From Arctopsyche grandis (taxonomy: Eukaryota > Arthropoda > Insecta > Trichoptera > Hydropsychidae), in contig NC_135362.1 in assembly GCF_051622035.1 (NCBI RefSeq), forward strand, positions 15,227,501-15,291,500: a stretch of 64,000 bases of DNA, written 5' to 3'. Positions 51,201 to 62,800 of this stretch are shown in pieces (the first letter of the stretch is position 1; every line of letters begins with the position of its first letter). The notes below the pieces were generated by a model. That model had not been told where the DNA came from and did no database searches. It saw only the letters and a list, made by a program, of their open reading frames with translations. Both the position numbers and the translations under genes were made by a program.

Positions 51201-54200
51201 GAAACATCCCAGCTGGTGGACAAATTATTGCTACTGGAGGAGCTGCTCCAACTCCCAAAATTGCTGTCACATCTGCAATCAAACCACACGCAAAATTAGT
51301 CTCTAGCACCACTGCAACGACTAAACCTTTGGCTTCAAATTCGACCCCTACAACGCCAACTTCAAAAGTAATCATTAGACAAAATCCAGTGAAAACAATA
51401 AATGCTGTGGGTGTCGATGGTCAGACACCACAGAGCAATCTAAAAGTTGTCACACAGACTCCACAAATGATCGTTCAAGGAAACCAACAAGTCATTGTTC
51501 AATCTCCCCAACAAGTGATTGTACAAGGACAAGTTAAAATGACTCCATCACCGTTGGTTCAAGTATCGCAAGGAACCATCTTACAAACTAATAGTAGACC
51601 TTTACAAACTGTAGTGATGCAAGGTAATTCACAAATAGTGCAAGGGCAGGTTGTACAGGGCGGACAGATCATTCAAGGCCAGGTTGTACAAAGCGGTCAG
51701 CAAGTTTTACAAGGATCGACCGTAGTTCAAGGACAAGTCGTCCGTCCGGCAACTACACAATTGACCACTTCCAATGCAAATTCACCGCAGGTCATAAACA
51801 GAGCTGTCAATCCGGGACAACAAATCGTCGTGAATAATCCGGCTTTGGCGCAGCAGCTGGCCGCTGGCAAACTGCAATTGGCCACAATCAACGGCCAGCA
51901 GGTTTTGATTCGACCCGTTGGCAATAATCAGGCTATGATCGTCGCTCACATTACTCAACAATCTACCCAAAACAATTCCCAGAGTGATGCAACTGCACAG
52001 AACCAGACCATCGCCACAAGTCAAGTTCAAAATGTGGTCGTACAACAGACTATGCCCAGCCAAGCGGTGGTCCAAAATGCCACTGCTCCACTAACGTCGC
52101 CAGTTAAACAGCAGTGTCAAGTACAAGTACTTTCACCACCATTGGCCAACCAACAGACGACTGCGCTCACAGAAGAACAGCTGATGGAGCAGCGTTTACT
52201 AGTCGGACAACCCCCTGGAACAGTTATCAAGACCGTCACAGCACAGGTTTGCTCCTTTCCCAGGCTGGTTTTGAAATTTAGACATTTTTCAATTTGAAAT
52301 GAACTAAATTTGTTTTTAATATTGTGTTCAGGTGGTGCAGTTTCACGGTAATCCTAGAATAGTTTTGCAAGGTTTACAGGGCAACTCGTTAACTCAACAG
52401 CAGTTGGCATTGGTACAACACCAGGTTAAACAACAACTATTAAAAGGTTGGTTGGTTTTTGTCAAATGTAAATCTGGTGTGATTGGTAATGATTCTTATT
52501 ATTAATCGCTTGATATTTAAATTTCAGCTCAAGAGACTACTGGTAAAGAAGGTGTTCTCGGACCTACAAAGCTTTACCTGGCCGTTCAACCGTCTCAAAC
52601 TGTAGCTAATTCGACAATCGCGCATTCTAGTCCACCACCACTCACCAATGTACGCACACCCCAACATAATCAAATATCGCAGGTACTGTTCTACTATTTC
52701 TAATGGTCATATCAAATCAAATCGATCCGCAATTTAACTGATTTACTAATATTTCCATTGCAAATTACATGTGTGTAAGTAATGATCGTTTCGATCGCTC
52801 ATCACGTTGAAAAAGAAAATTCGTGCATAGTTATTTTTAAAATGATATGATTTTGTTTTATTTATTTGTATCAAGTAAATTTGTGTTATAATATTAGGGA
52901 TCATGATTTTCGCCTCAAAAATTGTGTTAGATGTAAGAATAGCTATAAACATTGAAAGATTTGTAATGTGAAAGTAATCTTTTTTGTTTCATTGTATCTT
53001 CATTTGTGTTTTGTAAGTAATGGAGTGTTTTTCAGGTATATAAATGTCAATTATATGTCAATGTTGTGTCAAAAATCAATCATTGTTTAAACGGTGTGTG
53101 GAAATGTGTAAGAAGCAGAAAGTAGCTGAATTTTATTTTTTTACGTTACTATCGAAGACTGTTTGATGTATATTTGTATGATAATTATAGTGCAATATGT
53201 TTATAAGTAGATCTGTGATATATAAAAACCAAATATCTAAACAAAATTTTTCACATTCCAGTTTATATGGAATGTGAAGGTGACAATTAGTAATAAAAAT
53301 ACATGTAAAATTTTGCATTATTCCTGTAAGTGCATTTATTACAAACTTACGTAAAATCTTTTGAAGAAAATGGTCTGTTATGTCGAATTGCATCTAATTT
53401 TAGAAAATTGTTTTTGTTCATGCTAACTCTTTTTATTTTTGATATAAATCCAAAGTTAGTATCAAGTTAAAAAGTAATTATCTTTTCCATTAAACTAAAG
53501 TTATAATGAAATCATTCCGAAAATTTAGTTTTTATAAGAAAATGTGTATATGAATATAATAGTTACTTTGTAATTAAGCGAACAAAATAGATTTTGACTC
53601 TGCATATGATGGGATGTGAGTACTCATCAGTTGTCATTTTTTGTGCACGTATTTCATTTTGTTTTAAACCTCTTAAGAAAATACCAAATATATAACATTA
53701 AGTGATAGTTAAGAATAATTGAATTTCTAAATGCAATATTTGCAAACATGAACTTTCATTATTATCTGTCGTATATTTTGTAGAATACGTAATTGATGCG
53801 AGAATGACAATTTACATGTGTACTGATCTGTAATGTATAAACAATGTATTTGAGGTTTTTCCTTGATTTATTATTTAATTTGTTAAATACTTTTGTAATC
53901 AGGTATTAGTATTATAAGTTCTTATATTGAATGGCTATCGAAATAAATTTTTGAATATAAGCATATAAGGGACAAACATACTGGACGATAAGTGAGTTTA
54001 ATATTCAAGTTAAGGTTTGTTATGTTTAGATGTACCGATTTTATTTTATTTATATTGTCTATGTTCCTGTATGACTAGTCAAAATTTATGTTCGATTCGC
54101 TGGCGGATATGTTTAACCGATTTTGCGCATAGATACATATACATCAAGGTTATGAGTTTCCTATAATTTTTTAATTGTTGTTCGAATCATATTTCCCAAC

Positions 54201-57113
54201 TGAGCAATGTAATGATAACATTCGGGATACAAAGGTGTCACAAATCCTCTGTTAAAAACTGTGCATGTGTATGTGTTGTGCCATGAATATGCCATTTGTG
54301 TATTGTTAAATGTATGATACTTTTTACTACTGTTGATTTCGAAAACATTTTCACCTTGTTGAACTTGTATTCAACAAATTTAGTAATTTATAATTTTTTT
54401 AAAATAAATAATTTTACATAACAATACATGTATGGCGTTTCATTATAAACAACCTGCTTTATTTATTCATTCTATTTTTTCTTAATTGCCCAAGTTATAT
54501 TTTGCACAACACATTTAATTTGGTATTTATTATTATTTTTAATTAACAAGTTAATCATCGCATGAAAGCAATTCTAATCCAATAACTAAATATTTTCATT
54601 AAATCGAGGTGAAAGTGCGAAAAGTATTCATATTTATAATTTAAAATCGAAATTTATTCATTATTTATGCATTTAAAGCAAATAAGAGTGTTTTGTGCCT
54701 ATTTTATTTGTGTTTTTTTTTTACTTCACACATTACTCATTAAATTTATACTTGACTGATTTTTAATTTATAAAGCAAATTTTTCATTTTCGCAACTAAG
54801 AATAGTCAATACATATACTACAAACTACTTGCATATATTTCAAGAATATTTATTTGGTCTTTTTGAGTTTACAAGAAATATAATTGTTGCTTACATGAAA
54901 ATGAAATAATATTCAAACAAATATTTCATAAAAATCTTATCGTTTTTATTTTATTTTAGGACCAACAAGCAAAATCCATTGCAACACTCCTACAATCTAG
55001 TGCAAATAAAAAAAATTTGCCTTCAGCAATTTTAATAAACGGTCAAGATCCGTCAGAGCCACCTGCACATATTGTTCTCAAACCAAACGCAATCATATCT
55101 TCAAAGTCATCTGAATTAAATGAAAAAAAATCGAGTGAACTCAATGTAAACTCTCCTACTTCATCCAATAAATTTGTACTCACACCAGATTATATTCAAC
55201 AGAGTAAGTCATCAAATCGACTACTATAATTGCATATGGCACTGCACGTATTTTGATGAAAATTATTTTAATTTTACAGCAATTAAAAATGCTTTAAAGC
55301 AAGATAACTTAAATCCGGAAATCGAAGAAAAATTGCTTCAATTGCAAAGGTATCAAGAAAAACAGATGAAACCAGAAAATCCTAGTAACGGCAATGGAGG
55401 GACTGATTCCCCAAATCATACTCGGTCAATGGCTAATTTTGGAAATTCGAACTCTACTTCCCGCCGAAGACCTACTTCTTCCAATAGGAATACTGATGAT
55501 GATGAATGGATAGAAAGTATACCAAGAAAACGAAACAGATCGTCTGCAGCTCACAATGAAAGGTATCATCATATATATCAAATTTGAGGTGGTCAATAAT
55601 GTTGCAATGAAATATGAATAATATATATTTCGCTTTTAGATCGGAGACATTTGATGAATCAAGAAATGTAAGTTCTCACAGATCTCGACCGTCTCGATCT
55701 GCTTCACAGGCACCTTCCCAACCAAATGTACCACAGAACTCATTGACGTCAGCTCTTATTCCAGTAGATGAACGCCGCCGTGTTCATCATCTTTCTAGAT
55801 TACCTCTTCTGTTATATCGTCATAAGGAAATTTTAAAGAAAATGATCATTAAAAAAAGGGGACTTCTTGAAAAAGAATTAGGGGTGGAAATTCAGGCAAA
55901 TTAACGCAACTACTTTTTTCTTGAACACAATTAAAAAAATTTGATTACAACCTTAGTTTTTTGTGGTTATTTTTTTTTCTAAAATTGTTTTATTTTTTAT
56001 ACAGAAAGAATTATCAGCTGAGCTAGCCCTTCGTACCAAAGCCGAAAGAAATAAACAAGATGAAGTTCGTAGTAGTAATGTTAATCCTACCAGTGGAACT
56101 AGCTCCCGACGTCGTCCACAACACAGTGGTAACAGCACTCGTCAAACTCCTTCAGGACATTCTTCATCTCGTTCTAGACAACGTGCAAAGAAAGAGAAGT
56201 TACTCTGCATATGTCAGACTCCTTATGACGATACTAAGTAAATACTTGTAATTTCGTAACATTATTTAAATTAGATACCATTTATTCATGTGAAAATATG
56301 TTGATTTATAGATTTTATGTTGGCTGTGAACATTGCAATAATTGGTTCCACGGTGATTGCGTTGGTATAACCGAAGAAATGAGTAAAACCATCAATGAAT
56401 TTGTTTGTAGTGAATGTAAACATGCTCGTGATACCCAAGAACTATATTGTCTCTGTAAACAACCATATGATAATTCACAGTGAGTATTTGACGACATGTT
56501 GATGTGATTCATAATTATTGAATTTTAGTTAAACTCACAATTTTTACAGATTTTACATATGCTGTGATCGTTGTCAAGATTGGTTTCATGGTAGATGTGT
56601 TGGAATACTTCAATCAGAAGCAGACAATATCGATGAATATATTTGTCCCAATTGCCAGAAAAATAATTCTGTCAATTTTGCTAATATGAAAGAGTTAAGT
56701 TATAAGGATTTTGAAAATTTGAAGAAGTTGATAAAGCAAATTCAAAATCATAAGAGTGCTTGGCCTTTCATGGAACCAGTTGATCCTAGGGAAGCACCAA
56801 TGTACTATAAAGTGATAAAAGAACCAATGGGTATGTTTCTTTCATTCTTCTATCACTATAACAGTTTTTGTGCTTTTTAAACTAATATCTTTTTTTTTTT
56901 TAAATAGATTTGCAGGTTATTGAGAAGAAAATTAATGAACAAACCTATAATATGTTAAGTGAATTGATAGGTGATATGACAAAAATATTTGATAATTGTA
57001 GATACTTTAACCCTAAAGATTCACAATTCTACAGATGTGCTGAGGGGTTGGAAGCGTTTTTTGTGCAAAAAATAAAATTTTTTCGTGAAAAACTCTTCGA
57101 AGCCAATCAATAA
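45279..57113 (+). CDS. E(bx): NURF301 / E(bx), large subunit of the NURF chromatin remodeller
   Basis: This is the BPTF orthologue. It recruits the ISWI ATPase to nucleosomes and reads H3K4me3 and acetyl-lysine in the nucleus. There are eighteen exons in consistent phase: 45279-46149, 46267-46549, 46649-47139, 47219-47452, 47533-47705, 47778-47972, 48045-48279, 48354-50432, 50793-52246, 52332-52446, 52528-52682, 54960-55203, 55280-55562, 55640-55895, 56005-56237, 56312-56479, 56550-56830, 56908-57113. They total 7956 nt, 2651 residues, close to the roughly 2670 of the Drosophila protein. Domains in order: basic N-terminus, acidic patch, DDT (about 149-209), PHD1 (about 298-341), basic/coiled segments, Gln-rich region, two C-terminal PHD fingers and a bromodomain. 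The start is chosen by the family-like [11 protein letters not shown] opening. The intron after exon 14 has a GC donor; all others are GT-AG. Confidence 0.95.
45723..45905 (+). other. E(bx): E(bx) DDT domain
   Basis: Residues about 149-209 include [20 protein letters not shown] followed by [20 protein letters not shown], the hallmark of the DDT helices in BPTF/NURF301. The DDT-WHIM region of these proteins contacts ISWI. Exon 1 uses unusually GC-rich codons before this point and more balanced ones after it. Confidence 0.9.
46290..46418 (+). other. E(bx): E(bx) N-terminal PHD finger
   Basis: The Cys4-His-Cys3 pattern is complete: CRVC, CCETC, FHLEC and WQCALC. The following [20 protein letters not shown] is the conserved segment after PHD1 in this family. 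Confidence 0.9.
48354..50432 (+). other. E(bx): E(bx) large central exon
   Basis: This 692-codon exon contains [20 protein letters not shown] near its start, a CYMKGCN...CNCYSPLC cysteine cluster, a lysine- and acid-rich linker, and a highly conserved end with [22 protein letters not shown] and [20 protein letters not shown] then SPQ. The end is near-identical to fly NURF301 as I recall it, which anchors the orthology. Confidence 0.9.
50793..52246 (+). other. E(bx): E(bx) Gln/Thr-rich exon
   Basis: This low-complexity region is rich in Gln, Val, Thr and Ser. It includes [20 protein letters not shown] near its start and repeated V-V/I-Q-G-Q units around 51600-51750 (for example [19 protein letters not shown]). 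It ends [13 protein letters not shown], conserved in flies. Such regions of BPTF/NURF301 contact transcription factors. Confidence 0.85.
52683..54959 (+). other. E(bx) intron 11, 2.3 kb, the longest in the gene
   Basis: No coding exon is visible. Reading through the exon-11 donor gives six codons then TAA (52701-52703), and several AATAAA-type hexamers follow (for example near 53942). An alternative transcript ending here would encode NURF301 without the C-terminal PHD fingers and bromodomain. Confidence 0.5.
55896..56004 (+). other. E(bx): GC-AG intron in E(bx)
   Basis: The coding frame matches the family through [11 protein letters not shown] up to 55895, followed by GCAAAT, and resumes with [15 protein letters not shown] at 56005 after TTTTATACAG. 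The only nearby GT in phase is at 55884 and would remove four residues (VEIQ). So a GC donor (CAG/GCAAAT) is the best reading; use of the GT site is possible. Confidence 0.65.
56190..56670 (+). other. E(bx): E(bx) C-terminal tandem PHD fingers
   Basis: The first finger runs from [20 protein letters not shown] through [10 protein letters not shown] to FVCSEC (exons 15-16). The second runs from [20 protein letters not shown] through [10 protein letters not shown] to YICPNC (exons 16-17). In BPTF the last PHD binds H3K4me3; aromatic residues expected of that pocket (Y, Y, W) are present. Confidence 0.9.
56690..57110 (+). other. E(bx): E(bx) bromodomain
   Basis: The segment begins around [20 protein letters not shown] (ZA loop with WPF shelf), then [14 protein letters not shown] across the last intron, and ends [20 protein letters not shown]. 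The acetyl-lysine-contacting Asn (CRYFN) is present. The stop codon is at 57111-57113. Confidence 0.92.
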
Positions 57114-58639
57114 CATATAATTTAACTGAATTAGTTTTTGGTTACACATGAGTTTTGAAAAACAATTTGCCATTACTATAATAGTGTAAATATATTAGTT
57201 TATGTTATAACCCCCTCATAGTTTATATATTGTAAATAAGTGTAAGATGGACTGAACTATAACATTTTTTTTTTACAATACATAGTAAATTTATGTATAT
57301 TGGGTCTATTATTATACTATTTATTTCGTACTAAGTACTTCGATACCATACATGAACTCGAATTCCAGTGAATGTATCGTTGAATGTACTTTGTTAATAA
57401 TAAGTTTTGTATTGTATAATTTATGATACGCAATGTAAATGTCTGTAATTATTCAATATTAATTTCACATCATTTAAAATGTTCAATGTTCTATGTATCT
57501 TGGGTTTCTGGATAGTGGCCTTATAAAATACAGATAAACATACATAGATTGTAACATCAATGTGTAAATCGCTTTATTAGTGTCTTGTGTACAACACACC
57601 GATTGATCTTTTATTTGTTCGATCAGTTTTAAGATTATAATGTATCCTTTTGACATTAAACGTCTCGAAATATTTGATTATCGCTTTTTTAAGTTTTTAT
57701 CTCCACTCAACAAAATTATTTACAGATATTTTGAATTTCAGAGAATTGTGTTAGTCGATTGTAAAACTTATAAATGGATCTTGTTTGTACTATAATTTAT
57801 AGAAGTATTACAATAGAATTTGAACTATAGTTTGATTTTAGCACAAAATTATTTTACACTACTATTTTTTTTATATAAATTCAACAGCTTAATGTTGAGT
57901 AACATTGTTCTTAAAAATTTTACATATACTTTTATTATATTTAAGTTGTAAATTATTTAGGGTGTATTATTATTGTAAATTTTTTGTATTAAATATGATT
58001 AAAGAAAATGCTATATTTTTGAATACCTTGAAAATGATTATGAGGATGTAAAATACATGCTCTCAAATTTCCATAGAAGTTGTGTGATTTTATTTACCAG
58101 TAAAACAATGACATTGTTTCCATAATTACATGTTTTCTTTTGTTTTATAAATATATTGTGCAAAATATAGCTATTCAATAATACGGAATGAGTGATTTGG
58201 ATGTGTGTAATATAATAAAGATATTTGCCACATTTGTAAATTTTATTACTATTGCCATAAAACTCTTTTACATATTCTCTGCGCATATCACATTACACAT
58301 GCATATGTGTAATGTGACTTAGATGAACTTATAAATACAGCATTCAATCAGTTTCTTACATTTTGATCACACACATAGTTCCTACTTTAAAAATATGATA
58401 ACAGTCATGACGATTAAGATGGTAAATAACGTTTTCTCTAATAATAATTAAATGCAGCTTAGAGATAACTTTGAAACAATTTTGTATGCTAACCTTCAAA
58501 GTGAGTTACATAATATCAGTGACATGTGGAAGTACATATAAGATATTAATATAAACAAAATATGATTAGTTGCAATATCGGGCACGCGAATTGTAAATTA
58601 TTTTGATAAATTAATCTACCAACTTGATTCGTTTAAGAT
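57114..58639 (+). other. E(bx) 3' UTR and downstream non-coding sequence
   Basis: AT-rich with no gene. ATTAAA at 57988-57993 and AATAAA near 58214 are possible polyadenylation signals; the transcript end is not determined. Confidence 0.4.
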
Positions 58640-58825
58640 GGTAATTGGATTATTAGTCACATTGCGATCGCCCAAAAGAAAATTGTTGCCATGAAAATGG
58701 CGAATACAGAATATTTGGCACTCCAGTTATCGTTAGTATGATGGACTTTTCGGCTGCCAGATGTTTCGTTAGACTGATTTTAGTGACTTTTGGGCGAGTG
58801 CTTTGTGACCAATAATCACCGAACC
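58640..58825. mobile_element. Foldback MITE of the GGTTCGGTGATTA family, degraded copy
   Basis: The left end GGTAATTGGATTATTAGTCA and the reverse complement of the right end GGTTCGGTGATTATTGGTCA are homologous inverted ends. Both continue into CAN...GCGATCGCCC / ...GCACTCGCCC and AAAAG. The right half aligns with 44255-44330. Flanking nonamers do not match. Confidence 0.6.
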
Positions 58826-58949
58826 GATAATGATTCATCATCCCATCTGTAATCCGTTTTGAACCCTCCAAATGTCATAAATCACTAAGGATAATCTTCA
58901 GATGGCGATATAGTAAGTAATTTAAATCTTGTTCTTTAATTTATAAAGG

Positions 58950-59000
58950 CAGTAGTGTTGCTAGGCGCGTGCGGGAAGTGCGGTCTGCACCGGGTGACAC
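58950..59000 (+). mobile_element. Solitary hAT-like terminus
   Basis: CAGTAGTGTTGCTAGGCGCG followed by GCACCGGGTGACACC resembles the 5' end of CAGTGGCGT-type hAT elements found in many insects. I see no partner end, so it may be a fragment. Confidence 0.35.
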
Positions 59001-59261
59001 CAAATTTTTCAAATTGAAAAACGCTAATTCGACATTCGTTGTATGACGGTCCTCGAGCGGCTACACACCTCATTGCAAGTTCTGTATATATACAGCTTTC
59101 TGTATTTATACAGCTACCGTGAAATCCGTCTGGTGCAGCTATGTATATATACCATCAAATATGAGCTGTAATATTTAATTATATAAAGCAGGTAAACTAT
59201 TGATGAATTTTGTCTAGAGTAAGAGAAAAATTGTCAAAATAATGAACAATTTGATTGAATC

Positions 59262-59532
59262 GGTTCGGTGATTACTAGTCAAATGTGAACCGGTCACAGG
59301 ACAACCGGTTGCTCTAGATCGGTCACACGTGATCACCCGTCACACTAAAACTGGTCACACCCTAAAATCGGTCAACCAGTTTTCTCGTGACCGATTTTAG
59401 GGTGTGACCAGTTTTCTCGTGACCAGTTTTAGGGTGTGACCAGTTTTAGTGTGACGGGTGATCACGTGTGACCGATCTAGAGCGACCGGTTGTCCTGTGA
59501 CTGGTTCACATATGACTAGTAGTCCGTTTACC
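59262..59532. mobile_element. 271-bp foldback MITE with 9-bp target duplication
   Basis: The element is almost entirely two inverted arms of about 125 bp around a short centre near 59390. Its ends are GGTTCGGTGATTACTAGTCA and (reverse complement) GGTAAACGGACTACTAGTCA. Identical nonamers GATTGAATC flank it at 59253-59261 and 59533-59541. Internal GTGACCAGTTTTAGGGTGTG-type units recur. Long arms with a 9-bp duplication suggest a Mutator-like (MULE) or Foldback origin. Confidence 0.75.
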
Positions 59533-59848
59533 GATTGAATCATATCTGGTAGTGAATAAAATTCGTGTTTGATGATGTCCCTTTGATAAAGTACAGCATC
59601 CGCCCAAGATAAGCATTGTTTATGAGATGCGGAAGTAGTACGCATGTGCGACGATCTCTCCCTCTTCTTCTACCGGTGACTACCACACTAGCAGCAGCCA
59701 GCAGAGGCAAGGTCAATACAATTGTAGTCAATTGTGTGTGGGAGTGAGACGACTATCGGCCATCGGCTATCGAGTGCCGGCATACGCGTTACAGGCACAT
59801 TACGGGCGCGGCTTCTTCACCGCGCGCATCTTCTTCGCCTTCGGAGTC

Positions 59849-62800
59849 ATGGCTGGAGTCGCCACCAACATCAATAATGCCAGAAAAGCCGGTAACACTC
59901 CCTACGTTTGAATTTGAGCTTTCTACCTTTTAAAGAGAATTAACCGAGTGAATTCGGATTTTCCTGAAAATCGCGTGCGTTTAAAAATAACGCAGCCTAC
60001 CTACGCACGACGTTTTTATATTTAGACTCTTCTTTGCGGTAGTAAATTTTGTTTTATTTTATTTTTGTATTCACTTTATGTATGGTCAATTTAGACGATT
60101 GAATAGTTAGTCTGTCTTCCTTACTGCTCTGATGATTTGAAAATTTACGCGTTTGTCTCGCTTCATTCATCTTTCAATCAGCGTGTCTGCCAATTGTCTC
60201 GCTATTTAAATTTGCCGCGTCGCTTTTTAATAATGGCAATTGCAAATTTTATTTTCATTTTGAAACACGTTTTTCTGCCGAATTGCATTTTATTATTGAC
60301 ATTGTAATTGTGATAAAGCGATTATGTATGAAACGACTATGACTGATAGGATAAAAAGTACAGATTTACAATTTTTACGAGTTTTAAAATTTTAACCCTT
60401 TGACTGCTACAACAACGATAAATCGTTGTTTTGAAATAGGCGAAGATTGCTACGACGATCGTTGTTGTTGTCATTAATTGTCGTATTTCAATACTTTCTT
60501 TGAGTCGCCAGCGCATCAGTGGCAAGAAACACTTTTTTTATATACGTATTTATATTTATTTTTCAATCATGCTTTATAAATATTTATCAATTTTTTAAAT
60601 AAAAGCTCTTCAATTTCGGGTTCATCATCAAAGTAAATTTCGGGTTCGTTGTCAATGTCATATAAGGAGTTATTACTTGGGAATTGATTATTGTCGATAA
60701 ATTAATTTTCAGAATCAGTAGAGCTGCTGATTTGTCGAGTTCCTCGGCGAGGAGCTATTATTTCGCTTTCATCACTTTCACTGTCCAATATCATTTTGCA
60801 GAGTTAAAATAAATGGCAAAAAACATTAGAAATCCGCTTTCAATTATATAGGTCACGAGACGTCACGAATTCGTGCAATCAATCAAATGCAACTGAAATG
60901 CATACAAAATGTTTATGATACATGTTGAAAAATTATTTGATTATTAGAAACTTCGCATCCTTGTGTGTCTCGCTCACACGTACACAATTAAAACCAAGAA
61001 AGAAAGAGAGAAAGACCGCTACCTGTTTCGAATATATCGCATGTTGTAAGGATTCATCGATGTCTAAAAATAGATTGTTGAAAAAAATAGAGCGTCGGAA
61101 AACAATCGTCAAAACTTATTTAGTGTATATATGTAGGTATCTCTTTCGCACGCACGCATGTAAAAGCAAGACAGAAAGAGAGAGCACTGCTTCTTAAAAA
61201 TGTATATAAAGTATTATAAAAATTACGAGCGTTCGGCGAAGTAAGTATGTAAAAAAAATATTATATTTTTTTTTTTTCAAAATAATTACAAATGTTAGCA
61301 TTTTTCGCTTGGACATTGAAAAACCTCGTAGCAGCCAAAGGGTTAAATTGGATCAATTATATCTGCACTCTTTTCGAATTCTGATAAAATTTATGTTTTA
61401 ACTTTTATGTATATTGTTTTGATATTTTTCCTTTAAGCTGATAAAAACTTGAATGTTGCAATTTGAAATTGTATAGGAAGTTGAAAAAAACATATCGGTT
61501 GCAGTAGGTTATCATAAATTAAAACTCGAATTATTTAATAAAAAAAATATTCTGATAAACTATTTCGTTTTGTTTCAGTCAATTTGCTCTCAAGATTATC
61601 CTACAAAAGAAATATTTCAGCCGCAGGTGCTTTGGCCGAACCTTCAGGTCCTTCCGTTAAAACAGCTGTTCCGGGACCTAATTCAAAGAAACTCTATGCG
61701 GAATTGAATAATCTTCAGGTTTACAAAGAATCATATAATTTTCTTTCATTAATATTCATTGTATCACATTGTTTTTTGCTTCAAAATTTGAAACTTTTAA
61801 AAATGATTTTTTAGCAAGCTCAATCAGTTCAGTTATTTGCGGATTATGATCGTTCATATGGAAATTACTTGGTAGATGTCGATGGAAACGTTTTGATGGA
61901 TGTTTATACACAGATTTCATCCATGCCATTGGGATATAACCACCCAGATATTCTCAACGTATTCACCAATGAACACAATATCGTGAGTTAAATATTATTT
62001 TGCTCATATATTTAGAATAAAAATTGGTTTAAAGTTCTAATTCATTTTAGAAAACTTTAGTGAATAGACCAGCTTTGGGTGTTTTTCCTGGCGCAGATTG
62101 GCCATCAAAACTACAACAAATATTGTTAAAAGTAGCTCCAAAAGGTTTGTCAAATTTGACCACTATGATGTGTGGATCTTGCTCAAATGAAAATGCTTTC
62201 AAGAATATGTTCATCTGGTACCGACGCACTCAGCGGGGTGAAAATGTGCAATTTTCCAAGGAAGAGATGGAATCTTGCATGATTAATCAAGCACCTGGAT
62301 CACCAGCCCTATCTATATTGTCTTTCAAGGTTTCCTCGTAATTTTTTTATATGTTAATGTGTATGTAGGTATGTGTTCCACCAGAAAATAATTTTTACTT
62401 TATTTTATGGTTTTAAGGGTGCTTTCCATGGTCGTACTTTAGGAGTGTTATCAACGACTCACTCAAAAGCAATTCACAAGTTGGACATTCCAGCATTTGA
62501 TTGGCCAATTGCTAGATTTCCACAATATAAATATCCGTTGGAAGAAAATGTACGAGAGAATGCCGAAGAAGACGCAAAGTATTATATATATGTTTATTTT
62601 TAATTGTAATATTATAGATAATAAGATGAGGTTGCGTCACAATTTTAAAGTTGTATTTATTGGGCATAGTATTATGACTTTGATATTATCGATATAACTA
62701 TGGTATCATTGATCTAAAAAAAATCTCCAAAAATATATATTATTGTTATGAATTAAAAGTTATAAAGTAATAATTTTATATGATTTTAAATTTGAAAGAT

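Noticed and set aside
59397..59645. 82-codon minus-strand ORF
   Set aside because: It lies across the foldback MITE and consists largely of its repeat units.
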